From the NCBI GenBank assembly GCA_965197395.1, contig CBDANB010000005.1, positions 124,001 to 188,000 on the forward strand: a stretch of DNA of 64,000 nucleotides, given 5' to 3'. Of the stretch, positions 45,827 through 54,060 are shown piece by piece. The translations under genes and the position numbers were made by a program. Position 1 is the first letter of the stretch. Every line of letters begins with the position of its first letter. Source of the stretch: CAZYFH01 sp965197395. Lineage in GTDB: Bacteria; Acidobacteriota; Vicinamibacteria; Vicinamibacterales; UBA8438. Under the pieces are notes generated by a model that did not search any database, had not been told where the DNA came from, and saw only the letters and a program-made list of their open reading frames with translations.

Positions 45827-45842
45827 TCGGATTCCTAGCAGC

Positions 45843-46061
45843 TTACTCTAGCTCGACGTCGAGGGCGGCGCCAGCGCCGGCGGACCCTCCCGATCCGCTG
45901 CTGGCCGTGTCGTCGCGGGTCAGATCGGGCGGGAGGAGCTTGATGGCCACCCGACGGTCAAGACGCGGATCCAGCGCCAGGTAGACGACGCCCATCCCGC
46001 CCTGGCCGAGCTGGGAGCGGATCTCGTACGGGCCAAGCGGCGAACCTGGCACGAAGGGCAT
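45843..46061 (-). pseudogene. Kinase N-terminal stub ahead of DUF5916 copy 2
   Basis: ATG 46061: PFVPGSPLGPYEIRSQLGQG with glycine loop GQGGMGVVY, catalytic Lys region VAIKLLPPDLTRDD, then a Ser/Gly/Ala-rich tail and stop. Only kinase subdomains I-II remain, about 72 residues. A second stub of a different kinase lies upstream. Confidence 0.72.
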
Positions 46062-46194
46062 CGGAGGGCCGATCATAGCCCGCTCGCGTCCTGGACCGCG
46101 CCTCAGATGCCGCTCTCCGGCGTGGACGCCCGCTCTGCCAGAGGGCGACTTCTCGACCCCGAATCGGGGCGATCTCCGCGAACTCCGTCGTCGT

Positions 46195-46362
46195 CAGCGT
46201 GTCGGTGGCGCGACAGACCTGGCCCATGCCGCCTTCGCCGATGAGGGCAGTGACGTTGTAATGGCCTATACGCTCAAATCGCATTTGATCAGGCCAGGAA
46301 CTGTCCCGGAACGGTACAGTTTCTTAGGAATGGCCGAGGCGACAACCGACGGTCAGGGACAT
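46195..46362 (-). pseudogene. Kinase N-terminal stub with a 69-bp insertion
   Basis: ATG 46362 reads SLTVGCRLGH; after a 69-bp interruption the family sequence continues as YNVTALIGEGGMGQVCRATDT. The interruption is bounded by a 7-bp direct repeat AATGGCC (46260-46266, 46329-46335), so a 62-bp sequence (46267-46328) was inserted. Downstream of ATDT the similarity ends. Confidence 0.72.
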
Positions 46363-46580
46363 AGGCTGTCCGGGACGACCGACGCAGATCACGGGCATTG
46401 TATGCCTGTCGAACCGGGGCGTCTCCCACCTGCACAGAATGGCCACCGTGAACCGTTTGAACGGCTCGGGGCGGGACTCTTTGGTGTGGATGGCCTTCGG
46501 GCCGGTGTGCCTTCTGCGGGGGCCGAATTAAGCGTTCAAACGCTTATCTTCCACGGAGCACGGAACCGGCGCCGAGTGCC

Positions 46581-47780
46581 TCAGAAGCTGTACCCGTCCG
46601 GCGAGTAGGCGACGGCCCTCGGGAAAAAGACGTTCTCGATGATGGACCGCCCCATGTACACGGGGGACGTCGCGGTCCTGTTCTGCGCCAGCGTCCGCAT
46701 GAACGCGTCCTCGTTCTCCGGCGCGGGAATCCCCACTTCCAGGCAGGTGCGGACGATGCCGGCCATCTCTTCCGGCTCATCCCGTTGCGGGTAGTGGCCG
46801 GCCGTTGGCAGGAGCCAGTAGCTGCTCTCCACCGACCGCTTATCGAGGTAGGTGTGCCAGATGTGATTGCCGATGCGTGGCGGGTTCGGAGTGTCCAGCA
46901 GCCCCCAGATCAGGGCGGTCGGGACCGGGCTCTCGCGCAGGTTGTCCAGCCAGCGATACTCGTTCGCGGCCCGCTCAAGCAGGTACTTCCCGACGTAGAA
47001 CCGCGCGCCGATCCCGTCGTTGAACGCCTGGATGTCGGCGTTGGCGACTTGCTGGGGCGTACCCTCGGTCACCCGGGGCCTGGCGGGCCGGTCCGGGGGT
47101 ACCGGTCCAAGCTGGTGACCGAGACGCTGGCGCCGGGGCGCCTCCTGCCAGTACCGACCCTGGCCGAGGTTCGTCAGGGGCAAGAAGAGCCCGCCGTTGG
47201 AGATGAAGTGCTAGGTGATCTCGGACGGCTTGTCCTCCCGCAGATAGTCGCCCAGCAAGGCGAAGCCGACGCTGCCGCCCCGATCGTGCGTTAGGAGATG
47301 GAAGCCGGACAGCCCCACGATCTCCCGCACGAAATGGTCGACAAGCCGCGCGTCGTCCTCCAGCATGTACGAGTACCCGTCCTGCGGCTTGTCCGAGAAG
47401 CCGAACCCAGGAAAGTCGAGGACGGCCACGAAGTAGTCCTCTTCCAGGAAGGAGATCATCTCCCGGAAGTCGAAGCTCGACGCGGGATAGCCGTGCAGCA
47501 GCACCAGCGCCGGGTTCGAGCGGCTTCCGAAGGTGCGGTAGAAGACCTGCACCCGTCGGCCCTCGTTGTTGCGCGTCGTCGAGGTCCACTCGAAGTACGC
47601 GCCGCCGCGGTACCAGGCCTCGGCCAGCGGCGAGTAGAAGGTGAAGTCGGGCGGCGGTGCGAGTGGCTGAGCGCCGATGACGGCCTCACCCGCGTAGCCC
47701 ACCGCACTGTCATCTGCACGTCTCACGTGGACGAGCGCCGGGCTGGCGGCCGCGAGCTTCAGGAATGATCGTCTATCCAA
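46581..47780 (-). pseudogene. Tat-exported alpha/beta-hydrolase with internal stop
   Basis: TTG 47780 with GGGAGG upstream starts LDRRSFLKLAAASPALVHV, a twin-arginine signal. The hydrolase fold is clear: LVLLHGYPASSFDFREMI, the VLDFPGFGFSDKP strand, and HLLTHDRGGSVGFALLGDYL (nucleophile position occupied by Asp in HDRGG, as in dehalogenase-like members). At 47213-47211 an in-frame TAG replaces the expected Gln (PSEIT-stop-HFISNGGLF). The same frame then continues to 46581 with the C-terminal catalytic His region (TAGHYPQRDEPEEM). One C-to-T change would explain the loss. It begins inside the end of a kinase stub. Confidence 0.82.
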
Positions 47781-48136
47781 GGTCTCTACCTCCCATAGCC
47801 GAGGCCTCCAATACCTCGGCGATCTGCTTGGCGATCGGCAACGCCTCATCCAACGGAATCGGCCCCGCGGCGATCCGGTCGGCGAGGATCGGGCCTTCGA
47901 CCAGCTCCAGCACCAGCGCCTGGGTGTCGTCGGACTTTTCGATGCCGTGGATCTGCGCGATGTTCGGGTGGTTGAGGCTGGCGAGGACCTGCGCTTCTCG
48001 CTGGAACCGGGCGAGGCGATCTGGATCAGCCGCGAAGGCGTCGGGGAGATAGGATGAAGCGGCTGGTCGTCCCCACGTGGTAGCTTGCGCTCCACAATTT
48101 TCAAACGCGCTCAAGGCGCAACAAGGGAGACCAGCC

Positions 48137-49177
48137 ATGGAGCATATTGGCATCGACGTGCACAAGCGGGAAAGTCAAATCTGCATCCTCACGCCAGAGG
48201 GCGAGATCATCGAACGACGGATTCAGAGTACGCGGCAGCGATTCACCGCCCTGTTCCAAGCACGGGCGCGGGCGCGGGTCCTGCTCGAGGCGACGACCGA
48301 AAGCGAATGGGTGGCACAGACGATCGAGCAGTGCGGCCACGAGGTCATCGTGGCGGATCCGAACTACGCCCCGATGTATCCCGAACGGCGCCGGCGTGTG
48401 AAGACGGATCGGCGCGATGCGCGGATGCTGGCCGAGGCGGCCCGACTCGGCTCCTATCGCCCGGCGCATCGCGTGTCGGCCGCGCAGCACCGGGTGCGGC
48501 GCCAGCTCCGGGTGCGTGACCTGCTGGTGCGGACCCGCGGACGCACCATCGCCCTGGTGCGCGCGCTGGTGCGTCGGGAGGGGCTGCGGGTCCGGGCGGG
48601 AGACGCTGACCGGTTCGGCACGTATGTGAAGGAGCTCGAGCTCCCCGACGAGCTGCAGACCGCGCTGCGGCCACTGCTCGCCCTCTGGGAGCAGCTAACC
48701 GCGCAACTGGCCGCCGCCGATGCCGAGGTCACAGCGACGGCCGCCGCGAACCCCGTGGTGCACCGCTTGACGACCGCGCCGGGGGTGGGCCCCCTCATCG
48801 CGACGGCGTTTGTCGCGACCCTCGATGAGGCGGGCCGCTTTCGCGGGGCCCATCAGGTCGAGAGCTATCTCGGCCTCGTCCCCAGTGAGGACAGCTCCGC
48901 GGACCGCCGCCGCCGGGGCCACATCACCAAGGCGGGCAATCCGCGCATGCGCTGGTTGCTGGTGCAAGCCGCGTGGGCGGCGCTCCGGTCCCGCCGGGCT
49001 GAGGCCGCGGGCCTGCGCGCCTGGGCCGAGCAACTGGCCACGCGCCGCGGCCGGCGCATCGCCACCGTGGCCGTCGCGCGCCGGTTGGCGGGGATCCTGT
49101 TTGCGATGTGGCGGGACCAGACGGTCTATGACGGGCGCCGCGTCGGGGTCGGGCTGCCGGCCGGGGCGGGCGGGTAA
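48137..49177 (+). CDS. IS110/IS1111-family DEDD transposase
   Basis: 346 residues from ATG 48137. The N-terminal RuvC-like DEDD domain is shown by HIGIDVHKRESQICIL (Asp), LLEATTESEWVAQ (Glu), and KTDRRDARMLAEAARLG (Asp pair). The C-terminal Transposase_20 domain carries LTTAPGVGPLIATAFVATL and YLGLVPSEDSS with the catalytic Ser, followed by GHITKAGNPRMRWLLVQAAW. Complete. Family members recombine DNA using a bridge/seek RNA from the element's non-coding end. Confidence 0.93.
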   Translation: MEHIGIDVHKRESQICILTPEGEIIERRIQSTRQRFTALFQARARARVLLEATTESEWVAQTIEQCGHEVIVADPNYAPMYPERRRRVKTDRRDARMLAEAARLGSYRPAHRVSAAQHRVRRQLRVRDLLVRTRGRTIALVRALVRREGLRVRAGDADRFGTYVKELELPDELQTALRPLLALWEQLTAQLAAADAEVTATAAANPVVHRLTTAPGVGPLIATAFVATLDEAGRFRGAHQVESYLGLVPSEDSSADRRRRGHITKAGNPRMRWLLVQAAWAALRSRRAEAAGLRAWAEQLATRRGRRIATVAVARRLAGILFAMWRDQTVYDGRRVGVGLPAGAGG

Positions 49178-49235
49178 GTCCCCGGTGGCGCTGTCGGGTA
49201 ACTGATTGAGGTCCGGGGTGTCAGGGTTGGTGGGT

Positions 49236-49370
49236 GAGCACGTGAAGATCCTTGGTCGCACGCGAGGCCGGCAGGGAGATGGTGCCGCCCCCCATTCGGA
49301 TCGTCTCTTGCGCCGGCGATCAGAGGCATCGCCCTTGTCGAGCGCGAATAGAAGGATGACGCACCTCGCG
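49236..49370 (+). ncRNA. Candidate bridge/seek RNA of the IS110-family element
   Basis: In the 3' non-coding end, GAAGATCCTT (49244-49253) is the exact inverse complement of the right junction (49563-49572), and GGGAGAT (49274-49280) equals the left junction (48044-48050). This fits a target-binding loop with guides for opposite strands. ATAGAAGGAT (49348-49357) equals the right element end plus 2 bp of target, and AGGATGA (49353-49359) equals the left end (48051-48057), as expected for a donor-binding loop. Fold and boundaries are not established. Confidence 0.45.
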
Positions 49371-49690
49371 GCCTCCGCCCGGTGCGTCTACGAGGTTGAC
49401 ACCCTGGCGACCGAGTCCGGACCCGTGAACGGGACACTGAGCTGCCAACCCGTTCGCGCGCACCCACCAGCTGGGTGAGGAGACGGCGCGCTCACTGGAG
49501 GGTGTATCGGAGACGTGTGAGCTTCTACGAACAACGAGGTGACTTGACAAGCCGCTTCATAGAAGGATCTTCAGGGCGACATCACGGCCCAGTTGGGCGT
49601 CGGTGGCGCGATAGACCTGCCCCATGCCCCCTTCACCGATGAGGGCGGTGACGTCGTAATGCCCGAGGCGGTCGCCGATGGTGAGGGCCA

Positions 49691-49891
49691 TCAGTCCGAT
49701 TCGCGATCCCACACGACAACATACTCGACGTCGTTGCCAGCGGCATCGACACCGGTCATCGTCGCCGTTAGTGTCTTCCCGTCGTCGGAGACCTCATACA
49801 CCCCGCGCCCAACAACCCCGCCGTCCTTCTTCGCCGTGGTCTCCAGCCGACGTGGACTGAGCCATTCAGCCGTCGCGACGGGGACGACCCT
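49691..49891 (-). pseudogene. C-terminal part of a secreted beta-rich protein, cut by IS-B
   Basis: About 65 residues remain: VPVATAEWLSPRRLETTAKK, then GVYEVSDDGKTLTATMTGVD and YVVVWDRESD-stop. The DGKTLT-T-TG-D pattern is typical of small secreted proteins found near acidobacterial kinases. The 5' part was displaced by IS-B copy 2 at 49892. The stop overlaps the ATG of the kinase (TGATG), showing the two were one operon. Confidence 0.65.
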
Positions 49892-49922
49892 TGATCTTGC
49901 CTGGGAAAAGTGGACAGGTTGA

Positions 49923-50801
49923 TTATGCTGCACACTGCACCTGTCGAGCATGCCTCCTTTCAAAGGTGTTGGGGCTGACGTATCCCAGGGACGAGTGCAG
50001 GCGGTGGGGATTATAGAAGCCCTCGATGTACTCCGCGACGGCGTCCTTGGTCCTGCGTCGCGTCGACCACGGCTGGCGGTGGATGAGCTCGGTCTTGAGC
50101 GTCCCGAAGAAGCTCTCGGTGACGGCGTTATCCCAGCAGTCGCCCTTCCGACTCATCGAGCAGACGATCTGGTGGTCGTGCAGGACGCGCTGGTACGCGT
50201 CGGCGGCATACTGGCACCCTCGGTCCGAATGATGGACGAGGCCGGCCGCTGGGACGCGCCTCCCCAGCACCATGTGCAACGCCTCGAGCGCCAGCTCCGC
50301 CCGCAGGTGCGGCTGGATGGCCCACCCCACCACGCGCCGCGAGAACAGGTCGAGCACGACGGCAAGATACAGCCACCCCTCCCACGTCCAGAGGTAGGTG
50401 ATGTCGGTGCTCCAGCGCTCGTTCGGCTGTGCGGCGTCGAAGTCACGGGCGAGCACGTTGGGCGCAACCGGATGTTGGTGGGCACTGTCCGTGGTACGCC
50501 GGAACCGCTTGCAGGGCAGGCCGATCAGGCCCATGGCCCGCAGCAGTCTGGCGACTCGCTCCCGGCCAACGGTGAACCCGTCCTGCCTGAGCTGCTCGTA
50601 GATCCGCGGGCTTCCGTAGGTCCCCCGACTCGCGGCATGGATCGCCCGGATCCGGGCTGTCAGCTGGACGTCTTCACGGTGCCGTCGGCTCGGCGGGCGC
50701 TTCGCCCATGCGTAGTAGCCACTGCGGGTGACCTGGAGCACCCGACAGAGAGACCGCACCGCATGGGTGGCCTTCTCCGCATGAACAAACGCGAACCTCA
50801 C
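49923..50801 (-). CDS. IS-B OrfB transposase
   Basis: 292 residues from GTG 50801. Core motifs RWSTDITYLWTWEGW, HHSDRGCQYAADAYQ, and DNAVTESFFGTLKTE, with the native ending SPNTFERRHARQVQCAA. One residue differs from copy 1 in the core (HMVLGRR against HMALGRR). Confidence 0.92.
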   Translation of the reverse strand: MRFAFVHAEKATHAVRSLCRVLQVTRSGYYAWAKRPPSRRHREDVQLTARIRAIHAASRGTYGSPRIYEQLRQDGFTVGRERVARLLRAMGLIGLPCKRFRRTTDSAHQHPVAPNVLARDFDAAQPNERWSTDITYLWTWEGWLYLAVVLDLFSRRVVGWAIQPHLRAELALEALHMVLGRRVPAAGLVHHSDRGCQYAADAYQRVLHDHQIVCSMSRKGDCWDNAVTESFFGTLKTELIHRQPWSTRRRTKDAVAEYIEGFYNPHRLHSSLGYVSPNTFERRHARQVQCAA

Positions 50802-51094
50802 GCCTGTTCCTTCGCGAAGAAGGCCGCCGCCTTTTTTAAGATCGTTCGCTCCTCTCGCAGGACGCGCACTTCGCGGCGCAGCGTTCGGAGTTCCTCGAGT
50901 TCCTCGGTGGTCAGCGCGCCGGTCGGATTGTGGCCGTGGTCGATCTCGTACTGCTGCACCCATCGCCGCAACGCCGACTCGGTCAGGTCCAACTCCCGTG
51001 CCACCTGGCCGATGCTGCGGTCACCCTGCTTGCACAGCCGGACCGCTTCCTGTTTGAACTCCACCGTGAATCGTCGTCGTCTCCGTTGGGCCAT
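50798..51094 (-). CDS. IS-B OrfA
   Basis: 98 residues from ATG 51094, identical in reading to copy 1. The A AAA AAG heptamer before the stop is conserved and would allow a -1 shift to OrfAB. Confidence 0.9.
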   Translation of the reverse strand: MAQRRRRRFTVEFKQEAVRLCKQGDRSIGQVARELDLTESALRRWVQQYEIDHGHNPTGALTTEELEELRTLRREVRVLREERTILKKAAAFFAKEQA

Positions 51095-51214
51095 GAACAC
51101 CTCCCGGCGCATTCTCGCGCCTTGTGGGGTGTCCACCCAACCCAGGCAAGCTCACCTCTCTAGGCGGGACACCAAAGCTGGGCCAATGGACCGACGAAAA
51201 GAGAGGCTCCGCGT

Positions 51215-52009
51215 TCAAGGTCTCTTGTCGGTGGACTGAAAGACAATCAGCGCGGTTGGATCTAGAAACCAGCTGCGGCAGCGGCGAACTTCTACGAAGC
51301 CCGCAGAAGTCATAGCGCCCACGAGGTCGGTTGTACTAAGTGTGGGGCCGGAGTCCAGCATTGCGAGTCCACCTGGTCGAATGACCACCTTAATTTGCCC
51401 TGCCAGCAATTGCATTGTGTTCACATTGAAGTGGTGGCCCAACACGCCGCTGGAATTCACAAGATCAATGCCCTGACTCAGCGCCACTCCGTCGCACGGA
51501 CGGAGCGTCGTCGTGATCGATTGGCACCGAAATCGAACATCCGCACGCTCGCCCAATCGATTGAGGTACGCCCTGTTTCTCGCGATACCTACGAGGGGAC
51601 GCGAAATCTCGTACGCGAGGATTCGAGAGCCCTGCGGGGCATAGAATGCAAGCACGCTGGTGGAGCTTCCGATACCGCACCCGAGGTCCATGATCGTAAG
51701 CGGCCGGTTGGGCACGAGGCCGCTCATTGCGCGAGGGATGGTTTGCCAGTTGACCCAGTTCTGCCTGGCATTGATGCCTTCAAAGTCGTCCATCGCCATG
51801 CGCGAGTAACTCGTCTCGATGACGTCTAGATCAGCTGTCCTTATCAGGATTCCACGTCGGGCAAGACGCCGTTCCGTTGTCCACTGCCGCCAGCACATAC
51901 TCACAAGATCGCGCGGCGTGTTCTGTCGAATAACTTGCTCGGCGATGAGCAGCCTTCCGGCTTCATGACTTCGTTCCGGTCGGTGATCTGACTTCCCGGT
52001 CGGTTTCAT
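51215..52009 (-). CDS. SAM-dependent class I methyltransferase
   Basis: 264 residues from ATG 52009 (KPTGKSDHRPERSHEAGRLL). Motif I LTIMDLGCGIGSSTSVLAFY binds SAM; motif II ILAYEISRPLVGIARNR; later GVALSQGIDLVNSSGVLGHH and the post-motif strand VIRPGGLAMLDSG. It is complete, with an N-terminal helical region of about 90 residues for substrate contact. The methyl acceptor is unknown. Before the ISL3 unit inserted, an upstream small gene overlapped it by about 40 bp in the same operon; the insertion starts only 16 bp upstream of this ATG. Confidence 0.83.
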   Translation of the reverse strand: MKPTGKSDHRPERSHEAGRLLIAEQVIRQNTPRDLVSMCWRQWTTERRLARRGILIRTADLDVIETSYSRMAMDDFEGINARQNWVNWQTIPRAMSGLVPNRPLTIMDLGCGIGSSTSVLAFYAPQGSRILAYEISRPLVGIARNRAYLNRLGERADVRFRCQSITTTLRPCDGVALSQGIDLVNSSGVLGHHFNVNTMQLLAGQIKVVIRPGGLAMLDSGPTLSTTDLVGAMTSAGFVEVRRCRSWFLDPTALIVFQSTDKRP

Positions 52010-52025
52010 TGGACTGCTTATTATC

Positions 52026-52392
52026 GGGTCTATCCGGGTTTCCCAACGCCATTTTGGGGCCTTTCGGGGTTTTTCGTGGGTGATTTGATTGGAAAGGCCC
52101 TGTGGGAGCTCGTGGAAAACGCACAGCGTTTTCCAAGGCACGGTGGGCGCGTTCTGTGCGTCCACGGCGCCGTCAGCTTCCACAGGGCCCGTCCGTGCGC
52201 GACAAGATGGCTCCCAGGGAGGGGGCCCATGCGTGATGTCGAACTGGACCGCTGCGTCCTCGGACTGCAGTCGACCGGCGAACAACTATGTTCGCGTCAA
52301 CACCGTCGACCTGTACACGCCGAACGCTCGATTTACCCCGGAAAGACTGGGATATCAGGTGCTTACGCTATTTGGGAAACTCGGATATAGCC
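52026..52392 (+). mobile_element. ISL3-type MITE with branched hairpin structure (367 bp)
   Basis: Left end GGGTCTATCCGGGTTTCCCA and right end (inverse) GGCTATATCCGAGTTTCCCA form an imperfect inverted repeat shared with the adjacent ISL3. It has no transposase gene. It is different in sequence from the GGTTCCTC MITE family. Confidence 0.82.
52096..52189 (+). other. Predicted three-way-junction structure in the MITE
   Basis: Outer stem GGCCCTGTGGGAGCT (52096-52110) pairs with AGCTTCCACAGGGCC (52175-52189) with one mismatch. Inside are hairpin GGAAAACGC-ACA-GCGTTTTCC (52114-52134) and hairpin GTGGGCGC-7-GCGTCCAC (52143-52165, one wobble). The pairing is read directly; whether it acts as RNA or folded DNA is unknown. 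Confidence 0.6.
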
Positions 52393-52631
52393 AGTTTTGC
52401 GCGGCGATCGGACGTCGAGTCATCACCGAATTCAACTATCGGCTGGGCGACCGAGACGAAGCGCACATCTTCGTGGGGATCGGCACCGAGTCGCGCGCCG
52501 ATGCCGCAGCGCTCGTCGAGAGCCTCACCGCGCGGGGTTACGCCACGATGGATCTCTCCGCTGACGAGATGGCGAAGCTCCATATCCGACACCTGGTCGG
52601 GGGCCATGCGCCGAGAGTGCGGGAGGAATAT
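52393..52631 (+). pseudogene. ilvA: Threonine deaminase (IlvA) regulatory-domain fragment carried as passenger
   Basis: About 80 residues: FCAAIGRRVITEFNYRLGD, EAHIFVGIG, LVESLTARGYATMDLSADEM and AKLHIRHLVGGHAPR. This is the first ACT-like subdomain of biosynthetic threonine deaminase, which binds isoleucine/valine in the intact enzyme (the E. coli protein has MVTEFNYRF and DEMAKLHVRYMVGG). It is cut sharply at both sides by ISL3-type ends and joined in frame to neighbouring sequence without function. Confidence 0.85.
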
Positions 52632-54060
52632 GGGTCTATCCGGGTTTGCCAAAGACGTTTAGCTGATGCAATGACTTGATTGCTGCATGTAAACACGGGC
52701 TTCATTCCCTCTGTTGATTGCCGTCGACAGGAAGGAGGAGAAGCCCGTGAGCAACCTGAAGTTGCTGCGCACGATCCTACGTCTCAAGAGTCTGAAGGTC
52801 ACGCATGTTCGGTTCATGCATCGCGACACGGAGCTCCATCTGGCGGTCAAGCCGTACAAGAACGGCTGCCGCTGCCCGGCGTGTGGGCGGCGCGGCCGAA
52901 TCGTGCACCAGACAAGCGAGCGACGGCGGTGGGAGGATGTGGCGGTCATGGGCCTGCGCATCGTGCTCTGGTATGCCCCGAAAGAGATCCAGTGCCCCAC
53001 CCATGGGCGCGTGCAGGAGGAGATCCCCTGGGCGCCGGCCTATGCCCGCGTCACCTACCGCCTGGAGTGGCGCCTCTGCGCCCTGTGCCAGATCATGACG
53101 CAGCAGGCGGCGGCCGAGATCCTGCGGCTCCCGACCTCGACCCTGTCCAACCTGCTGCACCGAGTCATCACGCGGGTGCGCCACGGGCACAAAATCCGAG
53201 GCCTGACCACGCTCGGCGTCGACGAGATCTCCTACTGCAAGGGCCGCAAGTTCGCCACCCTCGTCTACGACCTGGACCGCGCGCGCGTCCTGTGGGTCGG
53301 CCCGGGCAAGGGCCGCGACACCATCGATCGCTTCTTCAACGACTGGCTGAGCCCGGGGCAGAAAACGCGGGTCGCCTGGGCCAGTTGCGACATGAGCCCC
53401 GCCTATATCGGGGCGATCACCGATCACTGTCCCGAGGTCACGCTCGTCCTCGACCGCTTCCATCTCGTCAAAGCGCTAAACCAGGCCGTGGACGAAGTCC
53501 GCAAGGAACAGTGGCGGGCTCTCGACACGCCGGGGCGCAAGGCGATCAAGGGGCTGCGGTGGCTGCTCAGCAGGCACTCCAGACACCGGACCAAGGGCCA
53601 TACCCGGTTCCTCAATCGCTTGCGGAACTCCAATCGGCGCATTCATCGCGCCTGGGTGCTCAAGGACGAGTTTGAGCACTTCTGGAACTACCGCTATCGG
53701 GCCTCGGCGACGAAGTTCCTCAGACGCTGGATGACCGCCGCGTTGCGCAGCCGCATCCCGACGTTGCGCACGTTTGTCGGGACACTGCGGACGCACCTCA
53801 CGCACATCATGGCCTTCATCGACAGGCCGCTGACGAATGCCGTCGGCGAGGGCTTGAATCGCATTATCAAGATCGTCAAGAACCGGGCGTCCGGTTATCG
53901 CCACCTGGACGACTTCGCCGACATGATCTACCTGACCGTCGGTGACCTCGATATTCCTGCGCACATTCCCAGCCACTTGCGTACCCTGTGAGCGACGTCA
54001 GAATGCCTATGCACCAGCATCATCAGCGCATTTCGTTAGTTGGGAAATTCGGATATAGCC
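52632..54060 (+). mobile_element. ISL3-family element, complete (1429 bp)
   Basis: Ends GGGTCTATCCGGGTTTGCCA (52632) and, inverted, GGCTATATCCGAATTTCCCA (54060). One intact transposase gene. It belongs to a different ISL3 group from the element at 36960-38385 (ends GGTTCCTC). Confidence 0.9.
52747..53991 (+). CDS. ISL3-family transposase
   Basis: 414 residues from GTG 52747 with AGGAGGAG upstream. An N-terminal zinc ribbon (GCRCPACGRRGR...CPTHGR), an HTH region, then the DDE_Tnp_ISL3 domain: TTLGVDEISYCKGRKFATLV, VTLVLDRFHLVKALNQAVDE, and the Glu in NAVGEGLNRIIKIVKNRASG. Full length with all catalytic residues; probably the active enzyme for the composite unit. Confidence 0.93.
   Translation: MSNLKLLRTILRLKSLKVTHVRFMHRDTELHLAVKPYKNGCRCPACGRRGRIVHQTSERRRWEDVAVMGLRIVLWYAPKEIQCPTHGRVQEEIPWAPAYARVTYRLEWRLCALCQIMTQQAAAEILRLPTSTLSNLLHRVITRVRHGHKIRGLTTLGVDEISYCKGRKFATLVYDLDRARVLWVGPGKGRDTIDRFFNDWLSPGQKTRVAWASCDMSPAYIGAITDHCPEVTLVLDRFHLVKALNQAVDEVRKEQWRALDTPGRKAIKGLRWLLSRHSRHRTKGHTRFLNRLRNSNRRIHRAWVLKDEFEHFWNYRYRASATKFLRRWMTAALRSRIPTLRTFVGTLRTHLTHIMAFIDRPLTNAVGEGLNRIIKIVKNRASGYRHLDDFADMIYLTVGDLDIPAHIPSHLRTL

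Larger units (their letters stand above)
48050..49565 (+). mobile_element. IS110-family element of the IS1111 type
   Basis: Subterminal inverted repeats ATGAAGCGGCT (near 48054) and its inverse (49550-49560), with no classical terminal repeats. There is a short 5' end (87 bp) and a long 3' non-coding end (about 388 bp). This layout is the IS1111 group, where the guide RNA lies 3' of the transposase. It splits the kinase pseudogene; exact end bases are uncertain by a few nucleotides. Confidence 0.82.
47773..49692 (-). pseudogene. Ser/Thr kinase gene split by an IS110-family element and truncated
   Basis: ATG 49692 starts ALTIGDRLGHYDVTALIGEG and continues through RATDAQLGRDVALKIL (catalytic Lys) to about 49567. 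The IS110-type element follows. From about 48049 the kinase resumes (LPDAFAADPDRLARFQREAQ, then NHPNIAQIHGIEK) to LEAS near 47800, where it ends abruptly in the hydrolase leader with a TAG at 47775-47773. The stub stop overlaps the hydrolase TTG by 8 bp. Subdomains VI onward, with the catalytic Asp, are missing. Confidence 0.85.
49892..51154 (-). mobile_element. IS3-family element IS-B, complete copy (1263 bp)
   Basis: Inverted ends TGA(T/G)CTTGCCTGGG...TGGACA, flanked by a 3-bp duplication CCT (49889-49891, 51155-51157), normal for IS3. Both genes are intact. It served to reconstruct the MITE target in copy 1. Confidence 0.9.
52026..54060 (+). mobile_element. Composite ISL3 unit with passenger ilvA fragment (8-bp TSD)
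   Basis: The whole 2035-bp segment is flanked by a perfect 8-bp duplication TTATTATC (52018-52025, 54061-54068). From left to right: a 367-bp MITE-like element with ISL3-type ends, 239 bp of an ilvA gene, and a complete ISL3 element. All four ends share the pattern GG(G/C)T(C/A)TATCCG-TTT-CCAA. Removing the unit restores a continuous host reading frame. Confidence 0.9.
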
